From: Isoetes taiwanensis
Taxonomy: Eukaryota > Streptophyta > Lycopodiopsida > Isoetales > Isoetaceae
Direction: 5' to 3'
Assembly (NCBI GenBank): GCA_021234155.1
Contig: JAJEKV010000109.1
Location: forward strand, 650,252 to 714,251
DNA length: 64,000 nt
Shown here piece by piece: positions 11,580-24,995 of the stretch. How positions within the stretch are numbered: the stretch's first letter is position 1; each line of letters begins with the position of its first letter. The notes below the pieces were generated by a model, which made no database searches, was not told the DNA's origin, and saw nothing but the letters and a program-made list of their open reading frames with translations. The translations under genes and the position numbers were made by a program.

Positions 11580-14500
11580 TCATATTTCTTTTCATCATAA
11601 GCTCATGTGATTGATACAACATCCTTCAACAAGTTAAGGGCTAATGATTGATGCACTATTCTTCAACGATAGTTAATTTATTTTGTACATCATTAGATCG
11701 AAATATATCTATGAGTTTATTCTTTTACATGGTGCCTTTGAAACATGTGAATGTATCGATCCACGCAGAGAAGATTTATGAGACAGTGCAACATGTATTT
11801 CGAGAATGAAGGATCTCTAGCTTGTTTTTATGTAAACAAACTTTAGTTTTACGGACATTGGTGCATTATTTATCCTTTAGTTTTCTTTTCATGAATCTAT
11901 CACCCATTTAAGAGCAAAAGTGCTCTGCATGTCGCTTCGAACACCTTGCAGAGACCTTATTATGCTAATGGTTTGTAAAAGATATGGTTGTCTGAATAGG
12001 GCCAGCTTTAGGGGGTGCCATTAGCTATGTCCATCGTATTGCCATTATTGGATTATCTTAGATTATTTGTCCACTTAAAAACCAACACCAAACCATCCCC
12101 ATTTTAGTGTATGATATTGTAAGGATTCATGATAAAAACGGGGAGCATGATGCGCAATACTAGACAAAGTAATGGTCGGATATAAAAGTAGGAACATGCT
12201 TTACTTTATGTATGTTGGATATGCCAAAGCGTTCATAGAAGCGAAAAGGGTGTGTAGCTAACATTGTTGCTTGAAAAGTAAACCATTCTAGGTGGAGATG
12301 TGCGGTCGCCATTATTAGTTTGACTTTCAAAACTTTGAAGCAAAAGTAAGTTCCCCTTAATAAATTGGTATCATTGCTTTTAGATTAAGCCTTCGATTCG
12401 GTTACACGGACTTCTTCTACATGTTATTCATAGGCTGGCTTTTAACTATGGATTCAATGCACAGTTGAGGGGAAGGTAGGATGGTGGCATCTCCTCACCA
12501 CGCTTCATACCGAGGGAGCACATGGCTTTGGGTAAGGTTTGTAAAACTTTACATTGGGTGTTATTTCGGTTGCACACACTGATGGAAAGGCGTGATTATA
12601 AAGGGCCTTTCTACCGCCGACAACTCTGTTGTGTATGGGTGGTTTTGCTTAGTGGGCTATTTCGTCCTCTAGGTTTTGAGTCCATGTCATAGATCCCTTG
12701 TATGTATCTTGATTTTCCTTGATAATAAATTGTCGTCCTTCAAAAAAGCAAGCTATTGGTAAATTTGGCGGATAAGGACTAGGTTCTTGACACCTATTAG
12801 CTTGACCTAAGCGTTGTTCGGATGCATATAATAGTAGGATAAAAATATGAGAGAAAAAGAGATTATCTTCCATTTGTAATGCAAAAGAACTCATCTTGGT
12901 TGTATGGACACAAATCAAAAGGACCTCTTTACCTTATTTGCATTATAGGGTCTTTTGTTTTGCGGTGGAATGGAAGGTTCAATTCTCTTAAAATACGTTA
13001 GTCTAAAAATTGCATTTGATGGGTCTGCATTTTCTCAATGCCCGCGGGTCTTTTTGAAAGGATTTAGTTGGTTCCCTGTGAGGAAATGCTAAGTAGCTTG
13101 ATTAACTTCCATATGCTTATGAGCATTATAACCCGAGCACCAGCGACATCATAATTTAAAGTTCCTCCTTTTCTGTTGTATCACGATTGCATGTCATTGG
13201 CTAAATCCATAGGATTATGATGGTTGGACTCTCTTATGCTTTAAAATAACCAAAAATTTATCCATTGGGCGGCAATGTCGAGTTCCATCTGTCTTCATTT
13301 ATACAAGTTTCTTAATGGGTCTTCTTCATCAGCGGTTTTTGAAAATCATGGAAATTTTTTTGCTTTAGAATTACCTCTTTGTGGGACATCGTATGTGCAC
13401 ATTTTAGGTCCTTAAATTTTTAGGAAAGATATAGTTTGGATGAGAAAAAGGTTGGGTTTATTCTCAACTACCACCTTATTCTCAAACATTGAAAGCTTAT
13501 GCTTCAGGGGCGATTGTCTCATACGGGAGAAATGGATCAAAGCAAGGGATGGCATTAGAAAAACTATATTTGAATTAGAATACATGATAGAAGATCTTCA
13601 TGAAATTTTTAAAAAGAATGAGGGTAAAGGTTATCATCCCAAAGACTTGCAAGTGGTCTTTGAATTATTTTACTTAAGAAGCCGGACATTCATGGTTTGC
13701 CCATGAACTTTATGATTGGATGCAAAAAGGTTAACAAGGTGAAGGTGACACACATGAACTGATATTGACTATTATGTTCATTTGGAATATGAAGGTACAT
13801 TGAAACAAGATAGTTCGGTGGAGGGAAATTATCGGCCTTCTTGAAGAGATATATTTCGTAGACCTAAAACCTAAACTTGAGGGTCATGCAATGATCATCT
13901 TAATTTCTTGGGAAGCCGGGATAAAAAGCGGAAAGATGCCTCATTATTTATAAAACAACATCTTAATTCCAAGTGGGCGTCCAAATGGCGATTTGGCATT
14001 TTTATTTTGAAAATGGTAAAGGTGATAATGCGAAAGAGCTTTGGATCTTATGATATATTTGGAAAGAATAACTTAAATCATCTTGAGGTAAATTTGCTCT
14101 GCGGTCATATGAAGGGAGGAATACAAATGGGCCCAGTGGGCAGCTCACTTGGCTAGCGGCCAAAATTCTTTTCTGCAAACTGTAGCAAATGAAGGGAGGA
14201 ATACAAGTCGGGGCAAGCGACTCAGTATACATGGAGTTACTATATGGATTATACTTTGTTGTCATTTTTCTATTTGTAAACCCTTGCGATTTACATACCG
14301 CCCACAGATGGTTACGCTACACAAGCGTCTTGGGATTAATTGCATTTAAAATTTGAAGAAGTTGACTTAGTGCCACTTCATTTGTCGGTCATTAATACTT
14401 TCGGTGTAAAGGGGAAGGCGATGGGATATAGTCCTTCATGTTTGTACCACCATTTCTCTTGGTATGAACATCATAAGATAAAGTTGCTTCTGTATTTGTA

Positions 14501-15780
14501 GAGATGAGCAAGAACTTCTACAAGTCTAAACCATTTAAATTTATTGCACTTGAATCTTATCTTTGTTATTATTTTTACATCAAAAGCACATCAAATTATG
14601 GTTGGCTCCATGTTTTTTGGCGATTATGCAAATCATTACTTGCCATTGAATGTTAAAAACAAATTTGTTTATGTTTCTTCTTTCTTTGACATTGTATTTA
14701 TTAATCTTAGCGACAAAATTCCATATCACCATTTGTTGGTTTCATCTAGAGCTTGCCATGTTGTTGCATCAATCATTGAACTTTACATTTTTCTGAGTTC
14801 CTCTTATCTTTCTTACATTTTAAGGTTTCTCTTATCTTTTCTTATTAGCTCTACATGACAATTGGAGATCATAGAGATAGAAGTACATTGGAGATCCAAA
14901 AGACTATTGCAAACCATAAAGATATATAAGTGCATGGCGTGTTCACATGTATACATGTATACCACATAACAACCAACTCTATAAAACTCAATATTTTTAA
15001 TCCATGCTTTTATAGACAAATAACTAAACAACGATGCCTTTGTAGATTCCTTGAAGGATCCAAAGTTAAAACACACCACCTTCAAATCCATGCTTTTATA
15101 GATAAAATATGCAAACATAAACATCATGTCATGCAATGTAATTTGGAAAAGGATCAAAGCTCAAGCAGAACACCTTCAAAATGCATATAATCATATCATC
15201 TTTGGCATAAGATCACACAGGTTGCTACTTCGATTTGCAATTACTACTTAGTTTAATGGTTCTACTACACCTACCAACTGTGTCCAAAAAGCTTACCTTT
15301 AAGGCTCTATGTTTTATCCAAATAATAGTCCTCTCGCCTTGAATATTTTATATCCTTCACATTACATAAACTCCTTTACCATTCTTTCTCGATCCTTGTA
15401 ATTCCATTGGTGAACATTCAAGGATATTTGCGTGCATTGGATGTATTCTTGAGGCAAACATTTGCGGTACTTCTTCTTGACTCATGGTCAAGCGTGTTGT
15501 AGGATTTTGGAATATTTTTGAGCCTTACTGGCGTCTAGGTTCTTGGATAACAATTGTTTAAATTAAAAAATCTAGGTACCACTTTTTTAGTCGTTGTATA
15601 GATGCCATTATCGTTTAAATCTCTACCAAATTCTTTTCAAATCGGATAATGTTTCTTCAAGCCACCAAAGTTTGTTGCCATGTAAATTGATAATTTAGAT
15701 ACAATATAATTTAGAACAACTTAATACACCTAGCCAACATTTTTTGCTGTAAGTTTTATCTAAAAAACTTCATCCTTTGC
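11580..15780. other. Decayed intergenic sequence, origin unclear
   Basis: No domain recognised. An 88-codon frame at 13440-13706 (plus) has a helical, charged composition (for example ELEYMIEDLHEIFKKN) and could be a transposon protein shred, but I cannot assign it. A short ATCCATGCTTTTATAGA direct repeat occurs near 15,000 and 15,090. Confidence 0.35.
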
Positions 15781-15797
15781 CTATAATAGGCTCTTAT

Positions 15798-15824
15798 GCC
15801 GACAGCGCTGGGCACCGTTACTAG
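15798..15824 (+). mobile_element. Helitron-type 3' terminus, second copy
   Basis: The plus strand carries a decayed GC-rich hairpin (15798-15813, ending GCGCTGGGC), then ACCGTTA and CTAG (15821-15824) followed by T. CGCTGGGCACC.TTACTAGT matches the reverse complement of the terminus at 1582-1612, so both belong to one family, in opposite orientations. The body would extend leftward. No 5' end was found. Confidence 0.5.
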
Positions 15825-15829
15825 TTTGG

Positions 15830-16600
15830 CATAATAGTTGGCTCTTGTGCACTTTACACGTGGGATTTTTGTGCAATATCAAGGCAAATTGTTTTCAAAT
15901 TGTTTGAAAAATGTTGCTCTCTCTCTCTAGATTTGTCTTTAGAGAGAACATGAGATTAGACTTTAGGAGTAGCCAAATTTGGTGGAGTTTTCCATTTTAC
16001 AAAGAAAGTGGATGAATAATGGGTGTGTGATGTTGCTTTGACTAGAAAAAAAACTTTTGCCAACATTGGCTAGGGGAAATGGTATTGGATTATGGACATA
16101 GGAAGTATGAAGCATGATGGTTGTTTCATGAGATGGGATCAAGATGGTAAAAGCATAGAAAAAAGCCTTGAAAAATAGAATTCATACCAAAATAACTTGG
16201 AACTAGCCACATACCAATGAATCTTGAGGGTCTTTAGAAGCTCTCGAAGGGTCTTCAATTTAGGCTCAAATCTTCTTGTTTGAATCTGACTTCCTTGCCA
16301 TACTTGTATGATGCAATCAATGTTCTTTCTGGCTCTTCATCCAAATATCTAGAATCTTCAAAGGTGAATGTCTTCAATTTTGTTTTGCTTGATTAGCTCA
16401 TGCATATGTGTCAAACCAAATGTGCTTGAAGGTGCAGTTCATGCACATGGCTCTTCTATCTTTGCAAAAATGGCGGCGTCGCCTTAAACAAAAAGAAGGA
16501 TAGGCTGGTCCCGGCCTCTTGAACTAGATGTGAATTCACAAGAGTCCTTGATGTGTTTGCCAATGTGGAAAATGGTTGGCAACATGGGTTTTCATGAAAA
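15830..16600. other. Intergenic, nothing recognised
   Basis: AT-rich with a short CT dinucleotide run near 15,920. No feature supported. Confidence 0.4.
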
Positions 16601-16609
16601 GGAGCAAGG

Positions 16610-17035
16610 TATTATGGTAGGTAGCCAAATGATGTGCAAATGGTTATGGAACTATGAATGTGATGGATCTCATGACAAATGAATGTATGGTTAGCGCGAA
16701 TAGAGTGCCATATGGAGGCATGATGGTAACTTGATATGAATGGTTGGGAATGATGTATACATGATGTGGACATGATGGGACTTATAGTGATATGATAAGA
16801 AAGAAGGATACACTTGTGAGCACATAATGTGGACATGATGGGACATCACGATGTACACTTAGCAAAATAGATGTTGAGGATGGAAAGGGATGTTGGAAAC
16901 ATGGCAAATGAGATGTGCAAATGAAAAATGATGTGGAAACATGGCCAATGAGGATGTGCATGGTGTGGACATGATGGGATGGGTGGCAACATGATGGGAA
17001 TGGAGCTATGTATGATCTATTGGCATGTGCAAACA
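16610..17035 (+). repeat. ATG-rich degenerate minisatellite
   Basis: GTGGACATGATGGGA recurs near 16,757, 16,830 and 16,966, with many interspersed ATGTGCAAATG, AACATGG and CATGATGGGA words. Minus-strand frames through it are His/Ser-rich products of the repeat. Confidence 0.65.
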
Positions 17036-17039
17036 TGTT

Positions 17040-19019
17040 GCGATGATGACGCGTGTATTCTTTGTAGTACCAAAGTAAGGTCTTGCTTTGGACTACATCT
17101 AGAATAGTACATACTTTGCCAGCTTCAATTTAATCACATATGCACTCCCAAATGGTAGGATGCTGATAAGATGTAATATCATCAAAAGAATAGTGTCCCG
17201 GGGGCATACCTACAAGCCAATATCTGCTCAAAAAATGACTCTAGCGACATATAATGGAGGCAAATTGGATGTGACATAATAACATCTCTTGAAATGGAAT
17301 GTTCGACCAACTTATTCATCTCAAATGATGATGACAAACCTTTATGAACATCCTTAGGCTGTTGCTTTGAGATAAAAAGCATCCATGTCCCTTTCTCATT
17401 TACTCATATTTGAGTAAGTTTAAGTTTGAGTATGAATATATGATGCATCATATATTCGTGCTCAAAACTTAACCCTTTCACACTTCCATACTTCATGCGG
17501 GGTGGAACTTTCCATGATTCTCAGAGCTTCTTGGGATTGTTACAAAGGTTGAAGCTTCGGGTTTGATCCATTTTTGTGCATACTTCATTCATCAAACCAT
17601 CAAAACTAGCAATTCAACTTATAGTTTGGCACTAAATCATCAAAGCAAACAAATTTTTTATTTGAGGCATAGATCATACTCACTGTCTTTTTCCAAGCAT
17701 TATACATGTTTCAAATCTGAGAGAATCTCATAAAGGGAGTTCTTTGTCACTAGATTCAAGAGCATGTAGCATAGCCTAAAAGCTAGCGCCAAATGCCAAA
17801 ATATCAATGTCTTCCTTTTTAATTCACACAATAATGGTTCATCATCATCCAAAAAAGTTTCACATGCATGAAAAGCCTACACTCATGGATTCTCATGCGT
17901 CTATCCTCTCTTTCTCTTGACAACAACTCTACTTGGCTGCTCAAACTCAACATCATGCAAGAGAACATGCTCAAACTCCTCAACTATATGAGAGATGTGA
18001 TAAGATTTACCATTGAACTTCAAACTTGCTGATAAATGTCTTATTCTCAGGTTTCATAGCTGGCCTCATGTGTTTTAGCTAAAACATTTCAAATCTTGGA
18101 CTATCATGGCTGTAACATGCTCTAATTGCTCTATATCAGATTTAGCAATTGTATCTATGCAAGAAGACACTTTGGAAACATCATGTGAGACCTCTTTATC
18201 CTTCAAACATGCTGATTGACTTCTTTGTTATGGCTGATTTTTGCTGCAACTCTCCATAGCTGCAACTTCATAAGAAAAGGCACATATCCTAGACTTTGTT
18301 TTTGATCAAAACTCATATTTCTCTCGTATTTAGATTATTGCAAACATGATGAGATTCCTCAAAGCTTTTTTTTTGAAAGAAACATCAATAATTCAAGTAT
18401 TTCAAAGAGCTTTTGCAAAAACTTGGTGCATAGAATGAAACATACCTCTATGAAGTACTTGGGCATCTTATTATGAACTTTGTAGCATGACTTGAGTCTT
18501 CTCACAAAGTAGCAAAGCAAATGAAGGGTAGGTCATTACACGCTGTACCTTTTGCATGGCTGATGCCAGGCTCTATAGGAAGCTGTCGAGACCGGGTGGG
18601 ATCCCATATCTATTAGTACGTCATTGTATCTCTATAAGGGAAAGACCCGATAGTCTCTCAAATCGGGGATCACCAATGGCGTGTTCTTGGAAAAGAGAAA
18701 GAAAAGACATATGTGGGACCCGGAATCTGCGCATTACGTCGGTACTTTGGAGGGGATAAATATTTTTATGGTCGCGATGAGCGGTGACATGCAGCGGTGG
18801 AATTTCTTTGCGCCACGACACAAACCATATCGACATACTCCCTTCCCCCTCCCCCCCCAATAAGAGCCTTTGTGGGGGCGGCGAGGATCTCGGGAGCGCC
18901 CTTTTTTTTTGCTTTGGGATATGCATTGCAAAACTCTCTATACCATCCATAAAACTAAATAGCAAAAAATTTTTACAACTTTCATTAATTTCTTGAAATA
19001 TTGAATAAACAACCTATTT
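17040..19019. other. Intergenic; GC-rich block at 18.54-18.92 kb
   Basis: Mostly AT-rich and unassigned. A sharply GC-richer block at 18,540-18,920 lies just upstream of a LINE-type tail and holds overlapping open frames on both strands (up to 114 codons). It may be a fragment of a GC-rich LINE, but no motif is readable. Confidence 0.35.
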
Positions 19020-19125
19020 CAAAGCTTAACACTTTCGATATTTATCCGGACCGAGTTTACTAATGGTAGGCATGCACGGTCCTCCGTGGGCGTTAAAAAA
19101 TTTATTCTATTCTATTCTATTCTAC
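19020..19125 (+). mobile_element. LINE-E-like 3' tail with (ATTCT)n
   Basis: GGTCCTCCGTGGGCGTTAAAA followed by repeated TTCTA units (19,102-19,124) matches the 3' terminus of LINE-E copies at 29.8 and 63.7 kb (CTCCGTGGGCGATAAAA plus a microsatellite). The upstream hairpin is absent, so the copy is very short or decayed. Confidence 0.55.
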
Positions 19126-19139
19126 ATTTTCTGCCGTCT

Positions 19140-22100
19140 TGAGGTATATGCAGGGTTGTTGGCAGCTTTGCCTTGATTAAATCCTTGCTAGCGATTGGGG
19201 GCGTAGGAAGGCCGCGGGCTAGAGAGGCGGCTACTAGCTTTGTATATGGAGCTTCAAATGTATGGTTCCAGGGCCCTACATGGTATTGAGAGAGAAGAGC
19301 TATTGGCGAGAAATAAGAAACATTGAGTCGATACATGCAACTCAAGCTCACATTAAGGCGGTTTGGATTGGTTTAAATTGGGAGATAGGTGCTCTCACTT
19401 CTTCTTCAAAGGCGGCAAGGAGAAGGCGTGTGTCAAGCTCCATATCTTAAGCTACTTCTACTGATGGCTCACGAAATTTACGATCTTTTGCTTGATTAAA
19501 TGATTTCTTTTTATCATTTCTCTGCTTTTTTGGGGGCGGTTTATCTAAGGGTCATCTATTATTTCCTCTGGCCCGGCATGTTCGGTTGGAATCAACTATT
19601 CACATCAATGATTTACATTATAACATGTAGACTCTTTAAAGAAGAATAAGTGCCCGAGGCTTGGATGGTTTCTCGAGTTTTTCAAGCTTATTGGAATTGG
19701 CTTGGTGATGGCGTCTTCAATGCTTTCTCGAGTTTTGCGGTTCAGGAGCTTGGATAAGATCATCAACCTTGGGTTGCATTTCCCTTATTCCTAAGTGCAA
19801 AGAGCCTAAAACTATCTGGATTGGCGCCCTATAACTTTGTTATCTGCGGTGTACAAGACCTTTGCTAAGGCCTTGGCGAGAGAAAGTGAGGATATCTTGG
19901 CGAGTCTATCTCCCTCCATAATCGGGATTTTTACCTAAAGCGTTGTATTCTTGATAATGTGGCCGCTTATTAGGGGATGTATTGGTAGCGTCTTAAGGGT
20001 CGGCCCGCATTGTATATCTCAAATTGGATTTTACTAAACCCTATGATAGTATAGATTGGAATTTCCTAGAAAAATGCCTAGCCGACATTGGGATTTGAAA
20101 GAGTTGTTTACTAGAGATGTTATGAAGCTCCATCTTTACTTCTTTCGGTCTCTTGTGCTTTTTGGGGGAGAACCGTGGACTATGTTTCTTGTTGGTAGGA
20201 GTTCGACAAGGATGTCCCCCCATTATTGTTCACCATTGTGGCGGAAGTGCCGACCCGGCTATTCTCTTGACTACTCAAGATGGCGTAATTGGGGGATTGA
20301 CTATGGAGGATGGTTCTCAAAAGTGTGTAATCGGTATCTTAGATGATACATTTCTCTTTCTAGTGGTGAGGATGATAATCTTGAGAATGCTAAGCTTTCT
20401 TTGGACTCTTTCTCCACGGCATCGGGGTTCTTGTTGGGTGGCTAAAGTGCTACCTTTATGGACTTTGGATGCGGATGTTCCTCCTTGTGTTTATGAGTAT
20501 CAGGTGGAAAGTGCTTCCTCAAGGGAAGGCCACTAAACTCTTGGGCATTCTGGCAGGTATATATATATATCTACTTCATATGCATGGGATATTATAGTGG
20601 AAGGCTGCGTAAGCATCTTTTTGGTGGAATCTGACTAAGCTTTCTCTGCGCCAAGCACTTAAGCGATGTATTCCTTTTTGGGAAGCGGCACTTAGGGCGG
20701 TTCTTCCTTGGTGTCTCTTTTATCAGCTTCGTCCATATCCGAATGCTTCCCCCTTCTTGAAGGGATTGCTTGATTCTTGGGAGTCAATTCGTGTGCTATT
20801 TAAGATTAATCCAGGTGTATGTCCACAGGCAGGTTCTCTGTGTTGGTGGATTCCTCTGGATAACCACATGCCTCTGTGTGCTATTGTACATCCATTGACT
20901 TCGGCGGACGTTGGGCGTCTTTGGTATTCTCCTGATTGGTGCTTGGTATGAGGCAGGACACTTGTTGACTTGGGATGCTTTTCAGACTAAGTTTATGCTA
21001 TCTCGATGGGACAGAACTCTGTGGCAAAAGCTGGCTGGCATTCTGCCAGACGCTCCTTCACAATCAAGCACAATTTCATTATTTTTGTACAAAATCTGAA
21101 TTTATGGACCATTTTTTGGAATCATACTTCAATAACAATTTTCTGGAATCCAGGCCTCTTGACCAACGACCCTTCCCTTTGCTTAGCTTGCCACTTTCCT
21201 GATCAGGCCAGATTATGGGGAAATAAAGGTATCTACCTTATTAGAGATATGTTCAATGATCAGGGGATTATCCCGTTTGGTCAATCGGTTTTGTCGGGGG
21301 AAGACGAAAGGTGTGAGTTTCTGTACAATAACATCTATACCATGCTTATTCAAGGGAAGTGGGCAGAAGAAGATTACAATTGGAATCATAATGGAAACTT
21401 TGGGTTTCTTGTTAAAATTTGCTTATAGATTCTTGATTAAAGATAATGGCATCACTATGCACAATAAATGGCGATTTGGGAGGGGGACGGATGCATGGGG
21501 AATCTTAAGTTTATAATAATTGACCCGATTTCCCCAAGATAAAATCTTTTATGTGGCGGTTATGGCATAAAGCTTTAGCCACCAATCACAAGAGACACAA
21601 AATTCGGATGGCAGATTCGGATGTGTGTCCTAGGTGCCTTATGCATAAAGAGGATGAGGATCATTTATTTAGAACATGTTTATGGTGGAATGGATCCTTG
21701 AGCTTGCCTCGGGGATGATGGGAGTAGATCTTAATGCCATGAATCATCTGAGACTTCTTCTTGCCTAATGACCCAGAAAGATTGGAGACTTTATATCATT
21801 TTGTGGAGATTGTGGAAGGGAGGAATCATTTCATTTTCGGTGTGAAATTATTCACCACAGAGGCATGAGTAAACAAATCGAATATGATATTAAATGGATT
21901 AATCTTTGCGAGATAAATCCTCTAATATGGTTTTTCGCCTTCCACGGTATCATATTTATCTTGTCAGGAAGCTCAAATGGAAGAAGATGGACCCGATAAC
22001 AAATCGGGGAATGGATTGGATTGTTGGGACCTCGAAATAGAAGGGCACAATTAGGTGCTTACGTGCTCTGGCTGCGACCAAAATCGATGCTAGAAAAGAG

Positions 22101-22404
22101 GCCAGCTTTGTGAGGCCAAAGACAATAGGGAGATTCAACATGGCTCAAAGCGGAAGCTTGTATGTGTACTACGCATCCTTTCGGTTATGGTAGAGAAGGC
22201 GAGGGAAAAAAGGAAGAACTTCAATCTCAAGTCCCACTTTTAAGAGTTTGATGCTTTAGGTTTATCATTTTAAAAGCCAGAGCTTTTATCTATCTATCTT
22301 TTTATGCAAGACATGGGTTATACTTCCCTATAAAAAGTAATTTTGTACACTAAACTTATATACTTAATATACTCATAGCCTTCAATTAAAAAAAAAAAAA
22401 AAAA
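19140..22404 (+). mobile_element. L1-type LINE, 5'-truncated and decayed
   Basis: Non-LTR retrotransposon remnant. Across frameshifts it shows a pre-RT segment GLDWFKLGD (about 19,360), LDFTKPYDSIDWNFLE (RT block, about 20,030), GVRQGCPP (about 20,200), ILDDTFLFL in place of the FADD box (about 20,340), a GHLLTWDAF...DRTLWQKL segment (about 20,950-21,030), and a zf-RVT domain PKIKSFMWRLWHKALA with CPRC...EDHLFRTC (21,535-21,690). It ends in A17 (22,388-22,404), the tail expected of L1. The endonuclease is not seen. Missing active-site residues and many stops show it is inactive. Confidence 0.8.
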
Positions 22405-23343
22405 CCTTATTTGGTTTATGGCCTTCCAATTTCATCATTGAAGCGGCTTCATGCCTCATACGCATGCCTAGGATGAGAATATGCATCAATCAAAAGCAGT
22501 CAAGACATCAATTGTCTTTTCGGCATGTCCTCAAATATTCTATGACATCCTTGTTTGTTACATCTACTATATACATACTAATAAGTGCATTGTTGATAAT
22601 CATGTCAGACTCAAAACCATATCCGATAATGTATGTATATACCAGTCTACCCTCTTGTAAAAAGTATCCCAAGAGTTGCGAGGCACTAAGAATGGAAACA
22701 AATACAACTTTGCTTTAGCTTAGGACGCTGGAATCTTGATAGTGTTGGGGAGCTTCTTCTGTTGATGGAGACCAAGCAAAGTCGATTGTCTCCAACTCAA
22801 TGCGATCACTAGCGGTGGTTGGCCTCCATCTTTTTCTTCCAACACGGGTACACACGGTTCCCTTACGGGGGCGGGCTCCCACCAAGATGCATATGGCGGG
22901 CCATTCTTAAACTTCGAAACTAGAGGCCCCAGTGTGCTTGATCAAACACTCATCATCATCGGAAATCGCACATGTTTATTGAAAGAGATAAAAGATATGA
23001 AATGACATACCTATTTCGGTTTTATGCGAATAGATCGTCCGGTTGCAAAAGAAATATCACACTAAGACCTTCATATATGGCTCACCAAATGGACATATTC
23101 TTATAAGCGAGCCATAGGTATACCAACAATAGATAAGCGCCAACTTGAAGAAAAGGGTGCCCAAAGATCTGATAGTTCAAGTCATGGATGGCACATATAG
23201 CTTTGGCATTGTAGTAGTCCATATATAATGAAATAGTCAGGTATATAATGAAATAAACGACCATCTCAGGTATGCAAAACAACAAAAGATATATCATTAC
23301 AAAGTCGTCCGCTTTTTCAAAGCACAAAACACATCGGATGAAA
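22405..23343. other. Intergenic, nothing recognised
   Basis: No domain or structured repeat seen, apart from a short TATATAATGAAAT doublet near 23,220. Confidence 0.4.
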
Positions 23344-23400
23344 ATGTAGATAGATAGATAAATAGTATTTTTTCGTCATGCCCTACTAGCCCAATTCGAG
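23344..23400 (-). mobile_element. SINE 3'-tail fragment
   Basis: (GATA)n followed by AGTATTTTTTCGTCATGCCCTACTAG matches the 3' end of the reverse-strand SINE at 46.1 kb ((GATA)n, AGTATTTTAACGTCACGCCACTAG). The tRNA-like head is not recognised. The sequence beyond 23,390 passes into the GGGCGA palindrome family. Confidence 0.6.
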
Positions 23401-23545
23401 GGCCAAAAAAGCCCCTCAAATTGCCCCAAGTAGTGAGGCGGTCAATTGGAATCGCCCAAATTGGGGGCCCAATTAAGGCCAATTGTTTTTTTTTTTTTGG
23501 CCTTAAATTGGTCGCCCAATTTAGGCGGAACCATTTTTTTGCTAC
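23400..23545. repeat. Inverted-repeat block with GGGCGA palindromes
   Basis: Contains AATCGCCCAAATTGGG, GGGCCCAATTAAGGCCAATTG, then a T-run, then GGCCTTAAATTGG and CGCCCAATTT. The right half is an imperfect inverse of the left, so the block could fold into a long hairpin. The core words recur in the array at 24.69-25.0 kb. Confidence 0.65.
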
Positions 23546-24684
23546 CAAAATGCTTTATGCTGACATCTTGCAGAGGCATGTTTTCACTTACAACCATGAT
23601 TTGAGCCAAACTAGTAGCATAGCAGGTTTATTGATGACAACATTGTTGCAGATATTTAACTCAAATCATTCTAGCTTTGGGATTTCAACAATGAAAGCTC
23701 CTACCTCATTTTGAAGTCTAAGGTGTGCCTCGACACCTCATCACCGGTCTTAGCAATGCATGCATAACACTTCTATAATAAACATTCTTGCAATGGTATA
23801 CAAATGTACTATTATTGTCAACATCGAAATAGACTTACTTGTATAATATCGGCTAGATCCAAAGTGATCGGATCGCCTTTAGCCTCGGAACCTTGAGAGC
23901 TTGAGAACCTTCGATTGTGGAAAAGAGGAACTTGAAAGTGGGAGAAATTTTGAATTTTTTAAAAATGGCGAATGTGGAAAAGGGGAACTTGACGATTGGG
24001 ACAAATTTTGAATTTTAAAAGCGGCGGACGGACGTGAAATAATAAAGTCCGCGTTGGGTTTGCATTCAAATTTTAAATTTGAAAGACACATTACATGTCC
24101 ATTTTCTATTCGTCCCCTTTTTTCTTTTATTTTTATCACGGCCATTTACCTTATGGCGATGGCGGAGAGGCTTATGTCTCAAGCGCCTCCTATTCTAAGA
24201 CCGGCTTGTTCTCAAATAGTGCGAAGGAAGTTCCACGAGGTTACGTTCTTTCTATTTGTCCTTTCTCTCTTCTTTCTATTTGTTTCTTCTCTCGTAAGTT
24301 TGGCAAATGGTTTTAGGTTTTTTTTTGGTTAAATTGGCTACAAAAGTAAAACTACATTGTGCAATCGAATAGCAAGATCCGACCATGTATTAGGGCCTTG
24401 GATCATAGATTGTTTGCTTTTAGAAGCGGCAAACCCTTTCTCTGCTGATTCAATCTTTTCGCCCTCTGATTTAAGGACATCAAGGGTTGAGATGTTACAC
24501 ATTACCCTATGCGAATCCTTGTTGCCTATACTTTCTTCTTAGTTTTTCATTCTGTTCTTGCATGTTTTGATTATTTTATTCATTTATGAATGGGGCTTGG
24601 CTGGGCAGGGCGATGCCTTGGAGGTTCGATTCCCACAGCTTTGCTTTTATGTAAGAGTTCTATTTTTGTTTTGTAAGAGTTGGG

Positions 24685-24995
24685 GTTTTCTGGCTTAAAT
24701 TGGGCGAGGGGTTTTCTGGCTTAAATTGGGCGATCGCCCAATTTAAACTACATGGGCTTTGTTTCATGTTTTCAATCTGCTCAGCAAGTCTTCCAATTTG
24801 ATGAAACAGAGCTTATGTTTGGAATTTGTTGAGGCTAAATTGGGCGATTGCCGAATTTAAACTCTCATGTGACCTTGTTCCAGTAAAATCAAACAGAGCT
24901 TAAACTTCGTACTTGTTCAGGCTAAAATTCATTGTGAAACAAAGCTTATACTTGAATTTGTGGAGGCTAAATTGGGCGGTCGCCCAATTTTAACT
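24685..24995. repeat. Array of ~120-bp repeats with palindromic cores
   Basis: The position 24,721-24,746 is a perfect 26-bp palindrome with half-site TTAAATTGGGCGA. Related palindromes lie at 24,835-24,860 (two changes) and 24,967-24,993, plus a half-site at 24,694. Flanking words (AGGCTAAATTGGGCG, AAACAGAGCTTA) also repeat, so the palindrome sits inside a degenerate 114-132-bp tandem unit. Confidence 0.8.

Noticed and set aside
24595-24650. Possible tRNA or SINE head (GAGGTTCGATTCCCACAGC)
   Set aside because: B-box-like word present, but upstream sequence lacks a convincing A-box and there is no defined 3' end.
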